Below, one piece after another: positions 42,821-50,964 of a stretch of DNA of 64,000 bases. Under the pieces are notes generated by a model. It made no database searches, was not told where the DNA came from, and saw nothing but the letters and a program-made list of their open reading frames with translations. The first letter of the stretch is position 1. Each line of letters starts with the position of its first letter. Both the position numbers and the translations under genes were made by a program. The DNA is from Pseudomonas sp. Bout1 (GTDB lineage Bacteria > Pseudomonadota > Gammaproteobacteria > Pseudomonadales > Pseudomonadaceae): NCBI RefSeq assembly GCF_034314165.1, contig NZ_JAVIWK010000001.1, positions 2,247,001 to 2,311,000 of the forward strand, in the 5' to 3' direction.

Positions 42821-43516
42821 TTGAACGAACACACATTGTCCATGCGCCTGGAGCGCGTGGCGGCCCATGTACCTGCCGGGGCGCGCCTGGCGGATATCGG
42901 CTCCGATCACGGTTACCTGCCGGTGGCGTTGATGCGTCGCGGCGCCATCGTGGCGGCGGTGGCCGGCGAGGTGGCCTTGACGCCGTTTCGCGCAGCCGAG
43001 CGTACGGTGCGCGAGAACGCGCTGGAGCACCACATAACGGTGCGCCTGGCCAGTGGTTTGGCGGCGATCGAGCCGGCAGACGGGATCACCGCGATCAGCA
43101 TCTGCGGCATGGGCGGCGAGACGATTCGCGACATCCTCGACAGCGACAAGGCACGCCTCAACGGCCAGGAGCGTCTGGTGCTGCAACCCAACGGCGGCGA
43201 GCAGCCGTTGCGTCAATGGCTGATGGACAACGGCTATCGCATCGTGTGCGAAGAGCTGCTGCGGGAAAACCGCTTCTTCTACGAAATCATCGTCGCCGAG
43301 CGCGCTGAGACTGTTATCTACACCGAAGAGGAGCTGTACTTCGGCCCGCTGCAAATGCAGGCGCGCAGCCCCGAGTTCCTGCTCAAGTGGCAGCGCATCC
43401 TGCGCCACAAACAACAGACCCTGAACGATTTCGCCCAGGCGCGGCAGGCGGTGCCCGACCACAAGGTGCAAGAGGTCGCCCAACAGGCCCGGTGGATTAC
43501 CCAACTGCTGGCGTGA
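42821..43516 (+). CDS. trmK: tRNA (adenine(22)-N(1))-methyltransferase, TrmK-like
   Basis: 231 residues. Class I SAM-dependent fold: motif I is VPAGARLADIGSDHGYLPVAL, and the active-site block is AISICGMGGETI, matching Bacillus TrmK (YqfN). The C-terminal coiled segment is present (LLKWQRILRHKQQTLND). It methylates N1 of A22 in certain tRNAs. A TTG at 42821 is chosen because AAGGAA lies eight bases before it; the first in-frame ATG is at 42842. Confidence 0.85.
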   Translation: MNEHTLSMRLERVAAHVPAGARLADIGSDHGYLPVALMRRGAIVAAVAGEVALTPFRAAERTVRENALEHHITVRLASGLAAIEPADGITAISICGMGGETIRDILDSDKARLNGQERLVLQPNGGEQPLRQWLMDNGYRIVCEELLRENRFFYEIIVAERAETVIYTEEELYFGPLQMQARSPEFLLKWQRILRHKQQTLNDFAQARQAVPDHKVQEVAQQARWITQLLA

Positions 43517-43519
43517 GGG

Positions 43520-44374
43520 TCAGCCCGCGATGGTATTCAGCTCTGCCAGCACTTGATCCGAAAGATCCAGTTCGCCCACCGCTATATTTTCACGCAAATG
43601 GGTGACCGACGAAGTACCAGGAATCAGCAAGATATTGGGTGAACGGCGCAGCAGCCATGCCAGCGCCAACTGCATCGGTGTGACGCCAAGGCGCTGTGCA
43701 ACGCTCGACAACACCGAGGACTGCACCGGGGTAAATCCGCCCAGCGGGAAGTACGGCACATAGGCAATGCCGTCCTGGGCCAGCGCGTCGATCATCGCGT
43801 TATCGTGTTGATGGGCGATGTTGTACAGGTTCTGCACACACACGAAACGCACGATTTTTCGCGCCTCGGCCACCTGCGTCGGCGTGACGTTGCTGATGCC
43901 GATATGGCGCACCAGTCCCTGTTGTTGCAACTCGGCGATGGCACTCAGGGGCTCTTCGATCGAGCCTTCGGCAGTGCCCATCACGCCATGCATGGCCCGC
44001 ACGTTGACCACGTCCAGCACGTCCAGGCCCAGGTTGCGCAGGTTGTCATGCACGGCCTGCGTCAGCTCGGCCTTTGACGAAGCGTTGAGCCAGGAACCGT
44101 CGGCGCCTCGAAGGGCGCCCACCTTGGTGACAATCGTGAGATCGTCTTTATACGGATGCAGCGCCTCACGAATAATCTGATTGGTGATATGCGGCCCGTA
44201 GAAATCGCTGGTGTCGATATGGTTCACGCCTGCTGCGACGGCCTCGCGCAATACAGCCAGCGCCGCTTCACGGTCCTTTGGTGGGCCAAATACCCCAGGG
44301 CCGGCCAGTTGCATGGCGCCGTAACCGATGCGGTTGACGGCGCGATCGCCGAGAGTGAAGGTGCTGTGGTTCAT
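43520..44374 (-). CDS. Aldo/keto reductase
   Basis: 284 residues, a TIM-barrel oxidoreductase using NADPH. The catalytic Asp and Tyr are in HIDTSDFYGP, the lysine in TIVTKVGAL, and the NADP-binding tail is LLRRSPNILLIPGTSSVTHLREN. It reduces small aldehydes or ketones. It is divergent from a TetR gene with a 14-bp palindrome between them, so it is probably induced by the compound that the TetR protein senses. Confidence 0.9.
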   Translation of the reverse strand: MNHSTFTLGDRAVNRIGYGAMQLAGPGVFGPPKDREAALAVLREAVAAGVNHIDTSDFYGPHITNQIIREALHPYKDDLTIVTKVGALRGADGSWLNASSKAELTQAVHDNLRNLGLDVLDVVNVRAMHGVMGTAEGSIEEPLSAIAELQQQGLVRHIGISNVTPTQVAEARKIVRFVCVQNLYNIAHQHDNAMIDALAQDGIAYVPYFPLGGFTPVQSSVLSSVAQRLGVTPMQLALAWLLRRSPNILLIPGTSSVTHLRENIAVGELDLSDQVLAELNTIAG

Positions 44375-44405
44375 GGCTGTGGCTCTTGCTTGAAGGGAGG
44401 AAGCC

Positions 44406-44426
44406 TATAATATGAAGGATCCTTCA
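44406..44426. promoter_or_regulatory. TetR promoter -10 and perfect operator palindrome
   Basis: TATAAT at 44406-44411 is directly followed by TGAAGGATCCTTCA (44413-44426), a perfect 14-bp palindrome. This lies between divergent aldo/keto reductase and TetR genes, so TetR binding would block both promoters. Confidence 0.7.
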
Positions 44427-44445
44427 GGTTTTGAATTCGCATTCC

Positions 44446-45087
44446 ATGAGCACTCCAAAAGCGTCACTAAAGCCAAGAAAATCAGCGGTTCAGGCCCGGT
44501 CGGCGGCGACTGTCGAGGCGCTGCACACGGCGACCCTTCAGGTTTTGACGGCGCAGGGGTTGGTCCGGTGCACCACCACCCGCGTGGCCGAACGTGCGGG
44601 CATGTCGGTGGGCAGTCTCTACCAGTACTATCCGAATCGCGATGCACTGCTTGCGGCGGTCCTGGAAAAGCACCTGGTGCACGTGGCCGAGACCGTCGAG
44701 CAGGCTTGCGATCAATACCAGGGCGCCACGGTCGCTGAAATGGCATCCGGGTTTGTCACGGCTTTTCTCGCCGTGAAGCTGATGGATCCGACGGCGTCCA
44801 AGGCCCTCTACGCCATTGCGGGCGAGCGGGGCGGTGCGGAGCTGGTCGCGCGTATCAACAAGCGGATGGTAGCCGCGATTGCGGCGATGTTGGCGACGGC
44901 AGCGGATGCTCGTTTTGAAGACCCCTTGTTGACCGCCGCCATTTCGATCAGCGCGGTGGTGGGCCCGGTGCGGTCACTGCTTGAAGGCAATGCAACGCCA
45001 GCCTATGAAGCCGGCCTGGAACAACAGGTGATTCGGCTACTGCGGGCTTATCTTCAAACCTATCAGTCACGGCCAATTGACCGCTAA
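44446..45087 (+). CDS. TetR-family transcriptional regulator
   Basis: 213 residues from the ATG at 44446 (an upstream TTG at 44431 is possible; neither has a strong ribosome site). The HTH reads TTRVAERAGMSVGSLYQYYPNRDALLAAV. The C-terminal domain is all-helical. It most likely represses itself and the divergent aldo/keto reductase through the palindrome at 44413. Confidence 0.9.
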   Translation: MSTPKASLKPRKSAVQARSAATVEALHTATLQVLTAQGLVRCTTTRVAERAGMSVGSLYQYYPNRDALLAAVLEKHLVHVAETVEQACDQYQGATVAEMASGFVTAFLAVKLMDPTASKALYAIAGERGGAELVARINKRMVAAIAAMLATAADARFEDPLLTAAISISAVVGPVRSLLEGNATPAYEAGLEQQVIRLLRAYLQTYQSRPIDR

Positions 45088-45147
45088 AGGGCGTCAAGCT
45101 AGCATGTGGCCATTATTTTGATATCATTTCTGATTCAGGGATTGAAC

Positions 45148-45576
45148 ATGCTGTCCAGAGCCCTCACGGCAGGCCTTCTACTGGCTTTGGCCGGGTGTAC
45201 AAACGTCAAGGTTGACCCTGTCGCGCCGCAATACAAAATCTCCCAGCTATGCATCGAAGAGAACCCCAAAGTGGTGGTGGGGGATTTTGTCGATGGCCTG
45301 CAAACGCTGTTGCGCAAGCACCACATTGAAAGCCGGTTGTATGCCGCGCCGGTTCCGGGCAACTGTGAATACCGGCTGACCTACACCGCCATTCGTTCCT
45401 GGGACTTCTCTGCCTACCTGTCCGACGCCAGCATTGCGCTCTACAAAGGCGAGCAGTCCATTGGCGTTGCGCACTACAACCTGGCGGGCGAGGGGGGCTT
45501 CGACTTGTCGAAATACAAGACGGTCGAGGAAAAAATGGCACCGGTGATCGACCAGCTATTGGGGCAGGCCAAGTGA
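45148..45576 (+). CDS. Sbal_3080-family small lipoprotein
   Basis: 142 residues from the ATG at 45148. The signal peptide ends in LALAGC, giving an acylated cysteine; the rest is a compact domain with two cysteines (QLCIEEN and GNCEYRL) that could pair. It matches a family of uncharacterised gammaproteobacterial lipoproteins. It overlaps the next lipoprotein gene by 4 bp (GTGA), so the two are translationally coupled. Confidence 0.8.
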   Translation: MLSRALTAGLLLALAGCTNVKVDPVAPQYKISQLCIEENPKVVVGDFVDGLQTLLRKHHIESRLYAAPVPGNCEYRLTYTAIRSWDFSAYLSDASIALYKGEQSIGVAHYNLAGEGGFDLSKYKTVEEKMAPVIDQLLGQAK

Positions 45577-46001
45577 ACAGATTCATCAAAAGTACCGCGG
45601 TCCTGTTGCTCATGCTGCTGACCGGGTGTGGTCATACCAGCACCAGCCAACCTTACTTCGAACCTCCGGCGCCGCCTGCGGGCAAGGCGCTGGTTTACAT
45701 GATGCGGACCCAGGTTATCCAGGGCAGCTTCTATGACAGCGTGTTCAGTATCGATGACAGCGCAATCGTGGGGCTGAGTAGCGAGACTTATTCCTGGGTG
45801 CTGGTCAGCCCGGGCGTGCACAAGGTGTCTGCCGGGCAACATCCGAATGCCCGGAACGTATTCCTGATGCTCTCGGTCGAGCCGGGTAAGGAATACTTCG
45901 TTGAGTACACCCAGGAAAACATGTTCGAGAAGATTCGCAAGTGGGAGGCGAACGAAGGGAAAAGCATGGTGCGCGGGTATTCGTATATACCGGTGAAGTG
46001 A
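45573..46001 (+). CDS. Small lipoprotein, DUF2846-like
   Basis: 142 residues with a lipobox LLTGC and a mature domain starting PPAGKALVYMMRTQ. That opening, plus VSPGVHKVSAG and VEPGKEYFVEY, matches DUF2846-type beta-rich envelope proteins. The GTG start overlaps the preceding lipoprotein stop. Function unknown; the pair probably act together in the envelope. Confidence 0.78.
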   Translation: MNRFIKSTAVLLLMLLTGCGHTSTSQPYFEPPAPPAGKALVYMMRTQVIQGSFYDSVFSIDDSAIVGLSSETYSWVLVSPGVHKVSAGQHPNARNVFLMLSVEPGKEYFVEYTQENMFEKIRKWEANEGKSMVRGYSYIPVK

Positions 46002-46126
46002 CGGTGCCCGGCAACTAATGTGATGGGTGGCGGTCAATAACCCCCGCACGACTGTCAGCGGTCGTGTGGCTCGCAATAGAGCCTCGCGGTACGTTTTTTC
46101 CTCCCTCCCATTTGAAGATTTAACCC

Positions 46127-46990
46127 ATGCACCTTCGCAAAATTGCAGTTGGGCTGTCGGCCCTTGTTTTGCTCTCCACCGGGGCGCAAGCCCGTGGCCT
46201 GCTGGACCTCATTACACCGCCTCAATCACATACTTCCCGTTCGGGCTCCATCAGCCAGGGTGCGGCCCTGGATCTGTATTCAAGCCAACAGAAAAAGCCG
46301 TCGTTCGACAGTTGCGCCGACCTGTTCCCGGCCAGGCAACCGATCAACACCGCCACCGTGCCGGCCAGCATGAAACCCCTGGCGCTGTGTTCCGATAACT
46401 TTGCAGTGCTGTACTCACAAACCAGCAAGACTCCGCTGGTGGTGGTTGAGCGCCTTAATGCAGGCCAACTGCAGGACGCCAAAGGCGAGGAGCGCACCAA
46501 CCAGTTCTACCCGGACCCGCGCATTCCCAAAGGCGCGCGCGCCGAGTTGAGTGACTACCGTGGCCAACACCCGGCCGTGGACCGTGGCCATCAATCGCCG
46601 GCCGCCGATGCGCCGAGCACCAACGCCATGGCCCAATCCTTCGCGTTGTCGAACATGGTGCCGCAAGACCCCACCAACAACCGCAAGATCTGGAGCAAGG
46701 TCGAAGCGGACGTGCGCAAGTTTGCCAAGCGTGCCGACGGCAATGTGTTCGTGTTCACCGGCCCGTTGTTTGACCAAGGCTACAGCACCATCGGCGACAA
46801 CAAGGTCTGGGTGCCGACCCGCCTGTTCAAGCTGGTGTACGACGTATCGTCCAAGCGTGCCTGGGCCTATGTATTGCCCAACGCTGAAACCCGCATCGAG
46901 AAGCCGATGGACTACACGACGTTTGTGAAGACTACCGGGCTCAAACTGCTGGGGAACTTGCCGGTTACCGGTTCGGTTGGGCGCACTTGA
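46127..46990 (+). CDS. Exported DNA/RNA non-specific endonuclease (NUC1 family)
   Basis: 287 residues with a signal peptide ending near TGAQA. The beta-beta-alpha-metal active site is complete: DRGHQSPAAD (D152, H155), then LSNMVPQDPTNNRKIW, with Asn185 as the expected magnesium ligand. It cleaves DNA and RNA without sequence preference, in the periplasm or outside the cell. No inhibitor gene is adjacent, consistent with an exported scavenging or defence nuclease rather than a toxin-immunity pair. Confidence 0.88.
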   Translation: MHLRKIAVGLSALVLLSTGAQARGLLDLITPPQSHTSRSGSISQGAALDLYSSQQKKPSFDSCADLFPARQPINTATVPASMKPLALCSDNFAVLYSQTSKTPLVVVERLNAGQLQDAKGEERTNQFYPDPRIPKGARAELSDYRGQHPAVDRGHQSPAADAPSTNAMAQSFALSNMVPQDPTNNRKIWSKVEADVRKFAKRADGNVFVFTGPLFDQGYSTIGDNKVWVPTRLFKLVYDVSSKRAWAYVLPNAETRIEKPMDYTTFVKTTGLKLLGNLPVTGSVGRT

Positions 46991-47009
46991 TGGCTTGAAG
47001 CTGGCGGCG

Positions 47010-47189
47010 TCATTTGCCCTTCTTCAACGTTTTCAACCGCAGCGTTGCTCGCTGCACAGCGGCCATCTTCTCTGGCCGCTTCATCTTTTTCCATTTGCGA
47101 ATATCGTCCTTGGTGCGTCCACAACTCACGCACAGCTCACCACTGAGCTGGCAGGTTGAGACGCACGGATTCTCGATATCTTTAGCCAA
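47010..47189 (-). CDS. DUF1289 family small protein
   Basis: 59 residues from a TTG at 47189 (MAKDIENPCVS), placed about seven bases after AAAGGGG; an ATG at 47210 is an alternative that overlaps the upstream gene. Four cysteines in C-x3-C-x6-C-x2-C (CVSTCQLSGELCVSCG) suggest a small metal- or cluster-binding domain, followed by a basic tail (RKWKKMKRPEKM). Family role unknown. It is coupled to the hypothetical gene at 47194. Confidence 0.75.
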   Translation of the reverse strand: MAKDIENPCVSTCQLSGELCVSCGRTKDDIRKWKKMKRPEKMAAVQRATLRLKTLKKGK

Positions 47190-47193
47190 GGCT

Positions 47194-47565
47194 TCACCCC
47201 TTTCCCGCATACAGTTTGGCCAGGCGCAGGCGCCAGTTGCCGCCATGCTGGCGCTGACATTCCTCCTCGGAGTCGAACCGAATGTAGCGGTCTGTAGCGG
47301 GTTGATCCACGCAGGCATCCGCCAGCGCCGTGGCCGTCAGCTCACGCATGCGCCGGTCCAGTCCGTTTGAAACGGCCAGCTCCTGGTTCGCCCGCGTATC
47401 GAATACCCAGATCACGACCAGGCTCTGTGCAAAGGCCTGGTAGTCGACTTCGTGGGTCAGCCAGTCGAAGCCCTGGATTTCGGCCTTGGCGACTTCACAG
47501 GCTTCGGTCAGGGTCGCGACCAGGCGACGCTCTATGCGTGCGCCGTCGCGTTTGGTTGAAGACAT
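47194..47565 (-). CDS. Conserved hypothetical protein
   Basis: 123 residues from the ATG at 47565, which has AAGGAATC upstream. I do not recognise a domain. It is a soluble, mixed-charge protein with the segment FDWLTHEVDYQAFAQSLVVIWVFDTRAN and no signal peptide or membrane helix. Such proteins are sometimes labelled Fis-like regulators, but no helix-turn-helix is visible to me. Its last codons hold the ribosome site of the DUF1289 gene. Confidence 0.7.
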   Translation of the reverse strand: MSSTKRDGARIERRLVATLTEACEVAKAEIQGFDWLTHEVDYQAFAQSLVVIWVFDTRANQELAVSNGLDRRMRELTATALADACVDQPATDRYIRFDSEEECQRQHGGNWRLRLAKLYAGKG

Positions 47566-47662
47566 GGCGATTCCTTGAGGAGCGAGGAGGGTGATGATAC
47601 GCGAGAGCGCCACTGTGGGATTTAGCGAGACTTGAAATCTTTATCGCCTGACAGGCCCTCTT

Positions 47663-47689
47663 CGCAGCCTCGCTGAAGCTCGACAGCTA
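47663..47689. repeat. Single REP arm adjoining a stop codon
   Basis: CGCAGCCTCGCTGAAGCTCG and the next bases match the right arm of the REPIN at 24577-24607 with few changes. It lies immediately after the stop of the MFS gene that ends at 47690. No inverted partner is seen. Confidence 0.65.
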
Positions 47690-48913
47690 TCAGGTCTCTT
47701 TGGGCCGATCCAGCTTGCGCGTCATGGTGTAGATCGCCACCCCGGCTGCCAGGATGCCCGAAGCCGCACCGACCGCCAGCGCCCAGCGTGGGCCCAGGTG
47801 GTCGGCCACCCAACCGACAATCGGCGCGCCAATCGGTGTGCCGCCAAGGGCCACGCCCACCCGCAGGGCGATCACCCGGCCGCGCATGGCGGGCTCGGTG
47901 GTGAGTTGCATCAGGCTGTTGGTGGTGTTGCTGAAGGTCAGGGCGCCCACGCCGATGATCACCAGCGCGCCGGCAAACAGCCAATAGTTCGGGGCAATCG
48001 CCGCCAGCGTGCAACCCACCCCGAACACCAGTGCGCCGATCAGCAGCGACTTGAACTGCGGCCGCTCGCGACCGGCCGCGAGCAGTGCCCCGGCGATGGT
48101 GCCGATGGCCAGGATCGACGACAGCAAGCCATAGCCACGGGCATCGGCGTGGAACACGGTGACGGCCATGGTCGAAATGAAAATCGGAAAATTCATGCCG
48201 AATGTACCGATCAAAAACAGCATGATCAGGATCGCCATCAGGTCCGGCCGCGCCCACACATAGCGCAAGCCTTCCGTCAGGCTGCCCTTGGTGCGCAGCG
48301 CCCGCAGGCTGGTGTGCAGGCCGCAAACCCGCAGCAGGAACAGCGAGGCCAGCACCGCGAAAAAGCTCGCGCCATTGAGCAGGAAAGCCCAGCCGGTGCC
48401 CACCGACGCGATGGTCACGCCGGCCACCGCCGGGCCAATCATGCGGGCCATATTGAACGAGGTGGAATTGAGCGCGATGGCGTTGGACAAGTCTGCCTCG
48501 CCCACCAGGTCCGCCACGAAAATCTGCCGCACGGGCGCGTCGAACGCTGAGGCGCAGCCCGACAAAAACGCGAACACATACACATGCCACAGCTGGACGA
48601 TGCCGGTCAGGGTAAACACCCCCAGCGTCAGCGCCAGCAAGCCCATCACGCCTTGGGTAACGATCAACAGCTTGCGCTTGTCGTAGTGGTCGGCGGCGAA
48701 ACCTGTCCAGGGCAGCAACAGCAATTGCGGCCCGAACTGCAACGCCATGACGATGCCGACGGCCGAGGCGTTATGCGGCGTGAGCTGGGTCAGCACCAGC
48801 CAGTCCTGGGCGGTGCGTTGCATCCACGTGCCGATATTCGACACCAGGGCGCCGACAGCCCAGATGCGGTAGTTGACGCTGCGCAGCGAGCGGAAAATGC
48901 CCATCGAAGTCAC
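47690..48913 (-). CDS. MFS transporter (MFS_3/EntS-like)
   Basis: 407 residues, about 12 membrane segments. The start region FRSLRSVNYRIWAVGALVSNIGTWMQRTAQDWLVL is the hallmark of the MFS_3 exporter group. The GTG start overlaps the stop of the isochorismatase-like gene (GTGA); an ATG three codons on is the alternative. It is last in a leftward MarR-hydrolase-MFS unit, so it probably exports a compound linked to that hydrolase. Confidence 0.88.
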   Translation of the reverse strand: MTSMGIFRSLRSVNYRIWAVGALVSNIGTWMQRTAQDWLVLTQLTPHNASAVGIVMALQFGPQLLLLPWTGFAADHYDKRKLLIVTQGVMGLLALTLGVFTLTGIVQLWHVYVFAFLSGCASAFDAPVRQIFVADLVGEADLSNAIALNSTSFNMARMIGPAVAGVTIASVGTGWAFLLNGASFFAVLASLFLLRVCGLHTSLRALRTKGSLTEGLRYVWARPDLMAILIMLFLIGTFGMNFPIFISTMAVTVFHADARGYGLLSSILAIGTIAGALLAAGRERPQFKSLLIGALVFGVGCTLAAIAPNYWLFAGALVIIGVGALTFSNTTNSLMQLTTEPAMRGRVIALRVGVALGGTPIGAPIVGWVADHLGPRWALAVGAASGILAAGVAIYTMTRKLDRPKET

Positions 48914-49482
48914 ACCGTTCGCGAGGTGTGCGTTTCAAGCAAACCGAGGATGTCTTGCGCAGTACCGGTTTCGCCCAGCTTCGGGAATACCTGATGCAGG
49001 CTGTAGTGGTGGGCCTCGGGGTTCGCGTCGGTCATGGCGTCGATGGCCAGGGTCACGTTGAAACCGGCCTCGTAGGCCTGGCGAGCGGTGGACTCCACGC
49101 CGGTGCCGGTGGCAACCCCGGTGATCACCACTTGGGTCACGCCGAGTGCCTTCAACTGCGCCTCGAGATCGGTGCTGGCGAACGCGCCCCAGGTGCGTTT
49201 GGTCACCACAATGTCGCCAGGTTGCTGACCGAGTGCGGGCAACAGGTCGGCCCAGCCCGGTGGGAACACGTCGCTGCGCCGTGGCCGCTCGGTGCGCCCG
49301 GGCGCGAAGCCTGTGACGTTGACCAGCACCACCGGCATCTCGCTCTCACGGAACGCGTCCAGCAGTGCACGGGAGCGCTCCACTACGCTGCCGAGGGGGT
49401 GGATGAACGGGTATTCGGCGATGCCTTTTTGCAAGTCCACGATGATCAGTGCGGTATTCGGATCCAGCGAGGTGACGGCCAT
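48910..49482 (-). CDS. Isochorismatase-family hydrolase lacking the catalytic cysteine
   Basis: 190 residues from the ATG at 49482. The Rossmann-like fold shows D16 in LIIVDLQKG and K95 in VVTKRTWGAF, two members of the usual triad. The third, normally a cysteine in a GVATNVCVEST-like stretch, is glycine here (G128, in ATGTGVESTAR). Cysteine-less members such as isochorismatases hydrolyse vinyl ethers instead of amides, so annotation as a nicotinamidase would be wrong. Encoded between a MarR gene and an MFS gene. Confidence 0.85.
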   Translation of the reverse strand: MAVTSLDPNTALIIVDLQKGIAEYPFIHPLGSVVERSRALLDAFRESEMPVVLVNVTGFAPGRTERPRRSDVFPPGWADLLPALGQQPGDIVVTKRTWGAFASTDLEAQLKALGVTQVVITGVATGTGVESTARQAYEAGFNVTLAIDAMTDANPEAHHYSLHQVFPKLGETGTAQDILGLLETHTSRTV

Positions 49483-49511
49483 GGGATGTCCTCGAGCGGG
49501 TAGGGTGCAGC

Positions 49512-49961
49512 TCAAAAATCGGCAAGGCGCTCCAGCAGCTTTACCGCCGCTGCGAGTTCGGCTTGCTCTTTGGCAGACAGTTGCTCCTGCAGCGCCCGCA
49601 GCAGCCAATCGTCCTTGGCTGCCCGGCTGGCGATCAGGTGTTTACGAAAGCCGGGAGTCAGCTCGATCAGGGTTTGACGCCCATCGCTGGGGTCGGGTTT
49701 GCCCCGGATTGCTTTCATCGTCTCAAGCCCGGCCACGGTGATGCGCATGGACTGCGGGCGCACGCTCTCCGCCCGGGCCAGGGCCGAGACGGTGCTGGGC
49801 CCGTCACGGTCCAGGCGCAGCAGCACCGACTTCTGGGCCGAGGTGAAATCGTTCGGATGGGTTTGTTCCCGCAGCCGGCGCATCAGCTTGCCCAGGGAGA
49901 TGCGCAGCTCGGCAGCCAGGGCGGCGGATTGGGTTTCGCAGGTGATGGAAGGTGTATTCAT
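49512..49961 (-). CDS. MarR-family transcriptional regulator
   Basis: 149 residues. Winged helix at ~40-105: SVLLRLDRDGPSTVSALARAESVRPQSMRITVAGL, with the wing DPSDGRQTLIELTPGF. The perfect palindrome 27 bp upstream is a likely autoregulatory operator. First gene of the MarR-hydrolase-MFS unit. Confidence 0.9.
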   Translation of the reverse strand: MNTPSITCETQSAALAAELRISLGKLMRRLREQTHPNDFTSAQKSVLLRLDRDGPSTVSALARAESVRPQSMRITVAGLETMKAIRGKPDPSDGRQTLIELTPGFRKHLIASRAAKDDWLLRALQEQLSAKEQAELAAAVKLLERLADF

Positions 49962-49987
49962 GCCCGGACATTAGCATGCGTGCAGAA

Positions 49988-50001
49988 AAACTGTACAGTT
50001 T
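49988..50001. promoter_or_regulatory. Putative MarR operator
   Basis: AAACTGT-ACAGTTT is a perfect 14-bp palindrome 27 bp before the MarR start codon, followed by a partial repeat (ACCTGTATG). Confidence 0.6.
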
Positions 50002-50034
50002 ACCTGTATGAATTTTTTGTCATAAAACCCAGCG

Positions 50035-50841
50035 TCAACGGTCCTTTACCGGTCCCAATTTTGCCTTGCGATACTCATCGGGTGTCTCGCCCGTGAGCTT
50101 GCGGAACATGCCGATAAAGGCCGAAGAGCTGCTGTACCCAAGGTCGAGTGCGATGGTCTCGACGGTGGCGCCGCTTCTCAACAGGTTGAGTGAGTGCATC
50201 ACCTTGAGCCGTTGTTTCCAGTGGTTCAGCGACATCCCAAGGTCACGCTGGCACCGACGCAAAAGGGTGCGTTCGGTGGCGTTGACCAGCCGCGCCCAGT
50301 CAGCCAGCGAGCGGGCGTCTGCCGGGTTCTGTTCCAGGGCTTCAAGGATGGGCGACAGCACCGGGTCATTGGAGCCGGGAAGGTAGGAGCCGACGCGGGA
50401 CGTTTGATTCAGCTTGTCCAGCAGCACGTAGAGCAGGCGGCTGTCTTCCTCGGTTTGAACCGGGGCGGGCGGTGAGGCCCGCAAGTCGTCCAGCAGTGCG
50501 CGGATCAACGGGGTAATCGTCAAGGCACACGCGGTGTCCGGCAGGCGTTCACACAAAGGCTGGGCGATATACAGCGAGGAGTGATAGGCCTCCTGGCGAT
50601 TGAGCGCCAGGTGCTCGGCCTCGGGGGGCAGCCACAGGCCAAATTGCGGCGGGACAATGAAGTGCTCATCCGCCAGTTTGATCTCCATCACCCCACTGAA
50701 CGAATACACAAATTCGCCCCAGGGATGTCGATGCCACGGGTAAGTCGTCAAGGCCTGCATCTGCGCGGCGCGAAAGTACAGCGGCGCCGGCAGCTCGTCG
50801 GTGAACGGCGCAACGACCCGGTGGGCAAATGGCTTGTTCAT
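50035..50841 (-). CDS. AraC-family transcriptional regulator
   Basis: 268 residues from the ATG at 50841. A cupin-like sensor domain (residues ~15-100, TYPWHRHPWGEFVYSFSGVMEI) is followed by the double HTH (ADWARLVNATERTLLRRCQRDLG and IALDLGYSSSSAFIGMFRKLTGETPDEYRK). It is divergent from the EamA exporter at 50965, its probable target. The open frame continues upstream to 51432, but that part is antisense to the exporter. Confidence 0.88.
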   Translation of the reverse strand: MNKPFAHRVVAPFTDELPAPLYFRAAQMQALTTYPWHRHPWGEFVYSFSGVMEIKLADEHFIVPPQFGLWLPPEAEHLALNRQEAYHSSLYIAQPLCERLPDTACALTITPLIRALLDDLRASPPAPVQTEEDSRLLYVLLDKLNQTSRVGSYLPGSNDPVLSPILEALEQNPADARSLADWARLVNATERTLLRRCQRDLGMSLNHWKQRLKVMHSLNLLRSGATVETIALDLGYSSSSAFIGMFRKLTGETPDEYRKAKLGPVKDR

Positions 50842-50964
50842 GAGGGTCACACCGCAGGTGTTGGTCGAATGGCTATTGTGCGCTATCGCTTGTCGGTTTG
50901 GCGCTATATCCAGCAGTTCCGCGCATCGCAGACTCCACCCCTGCAAACAGAGGTGGAGAGTGTC

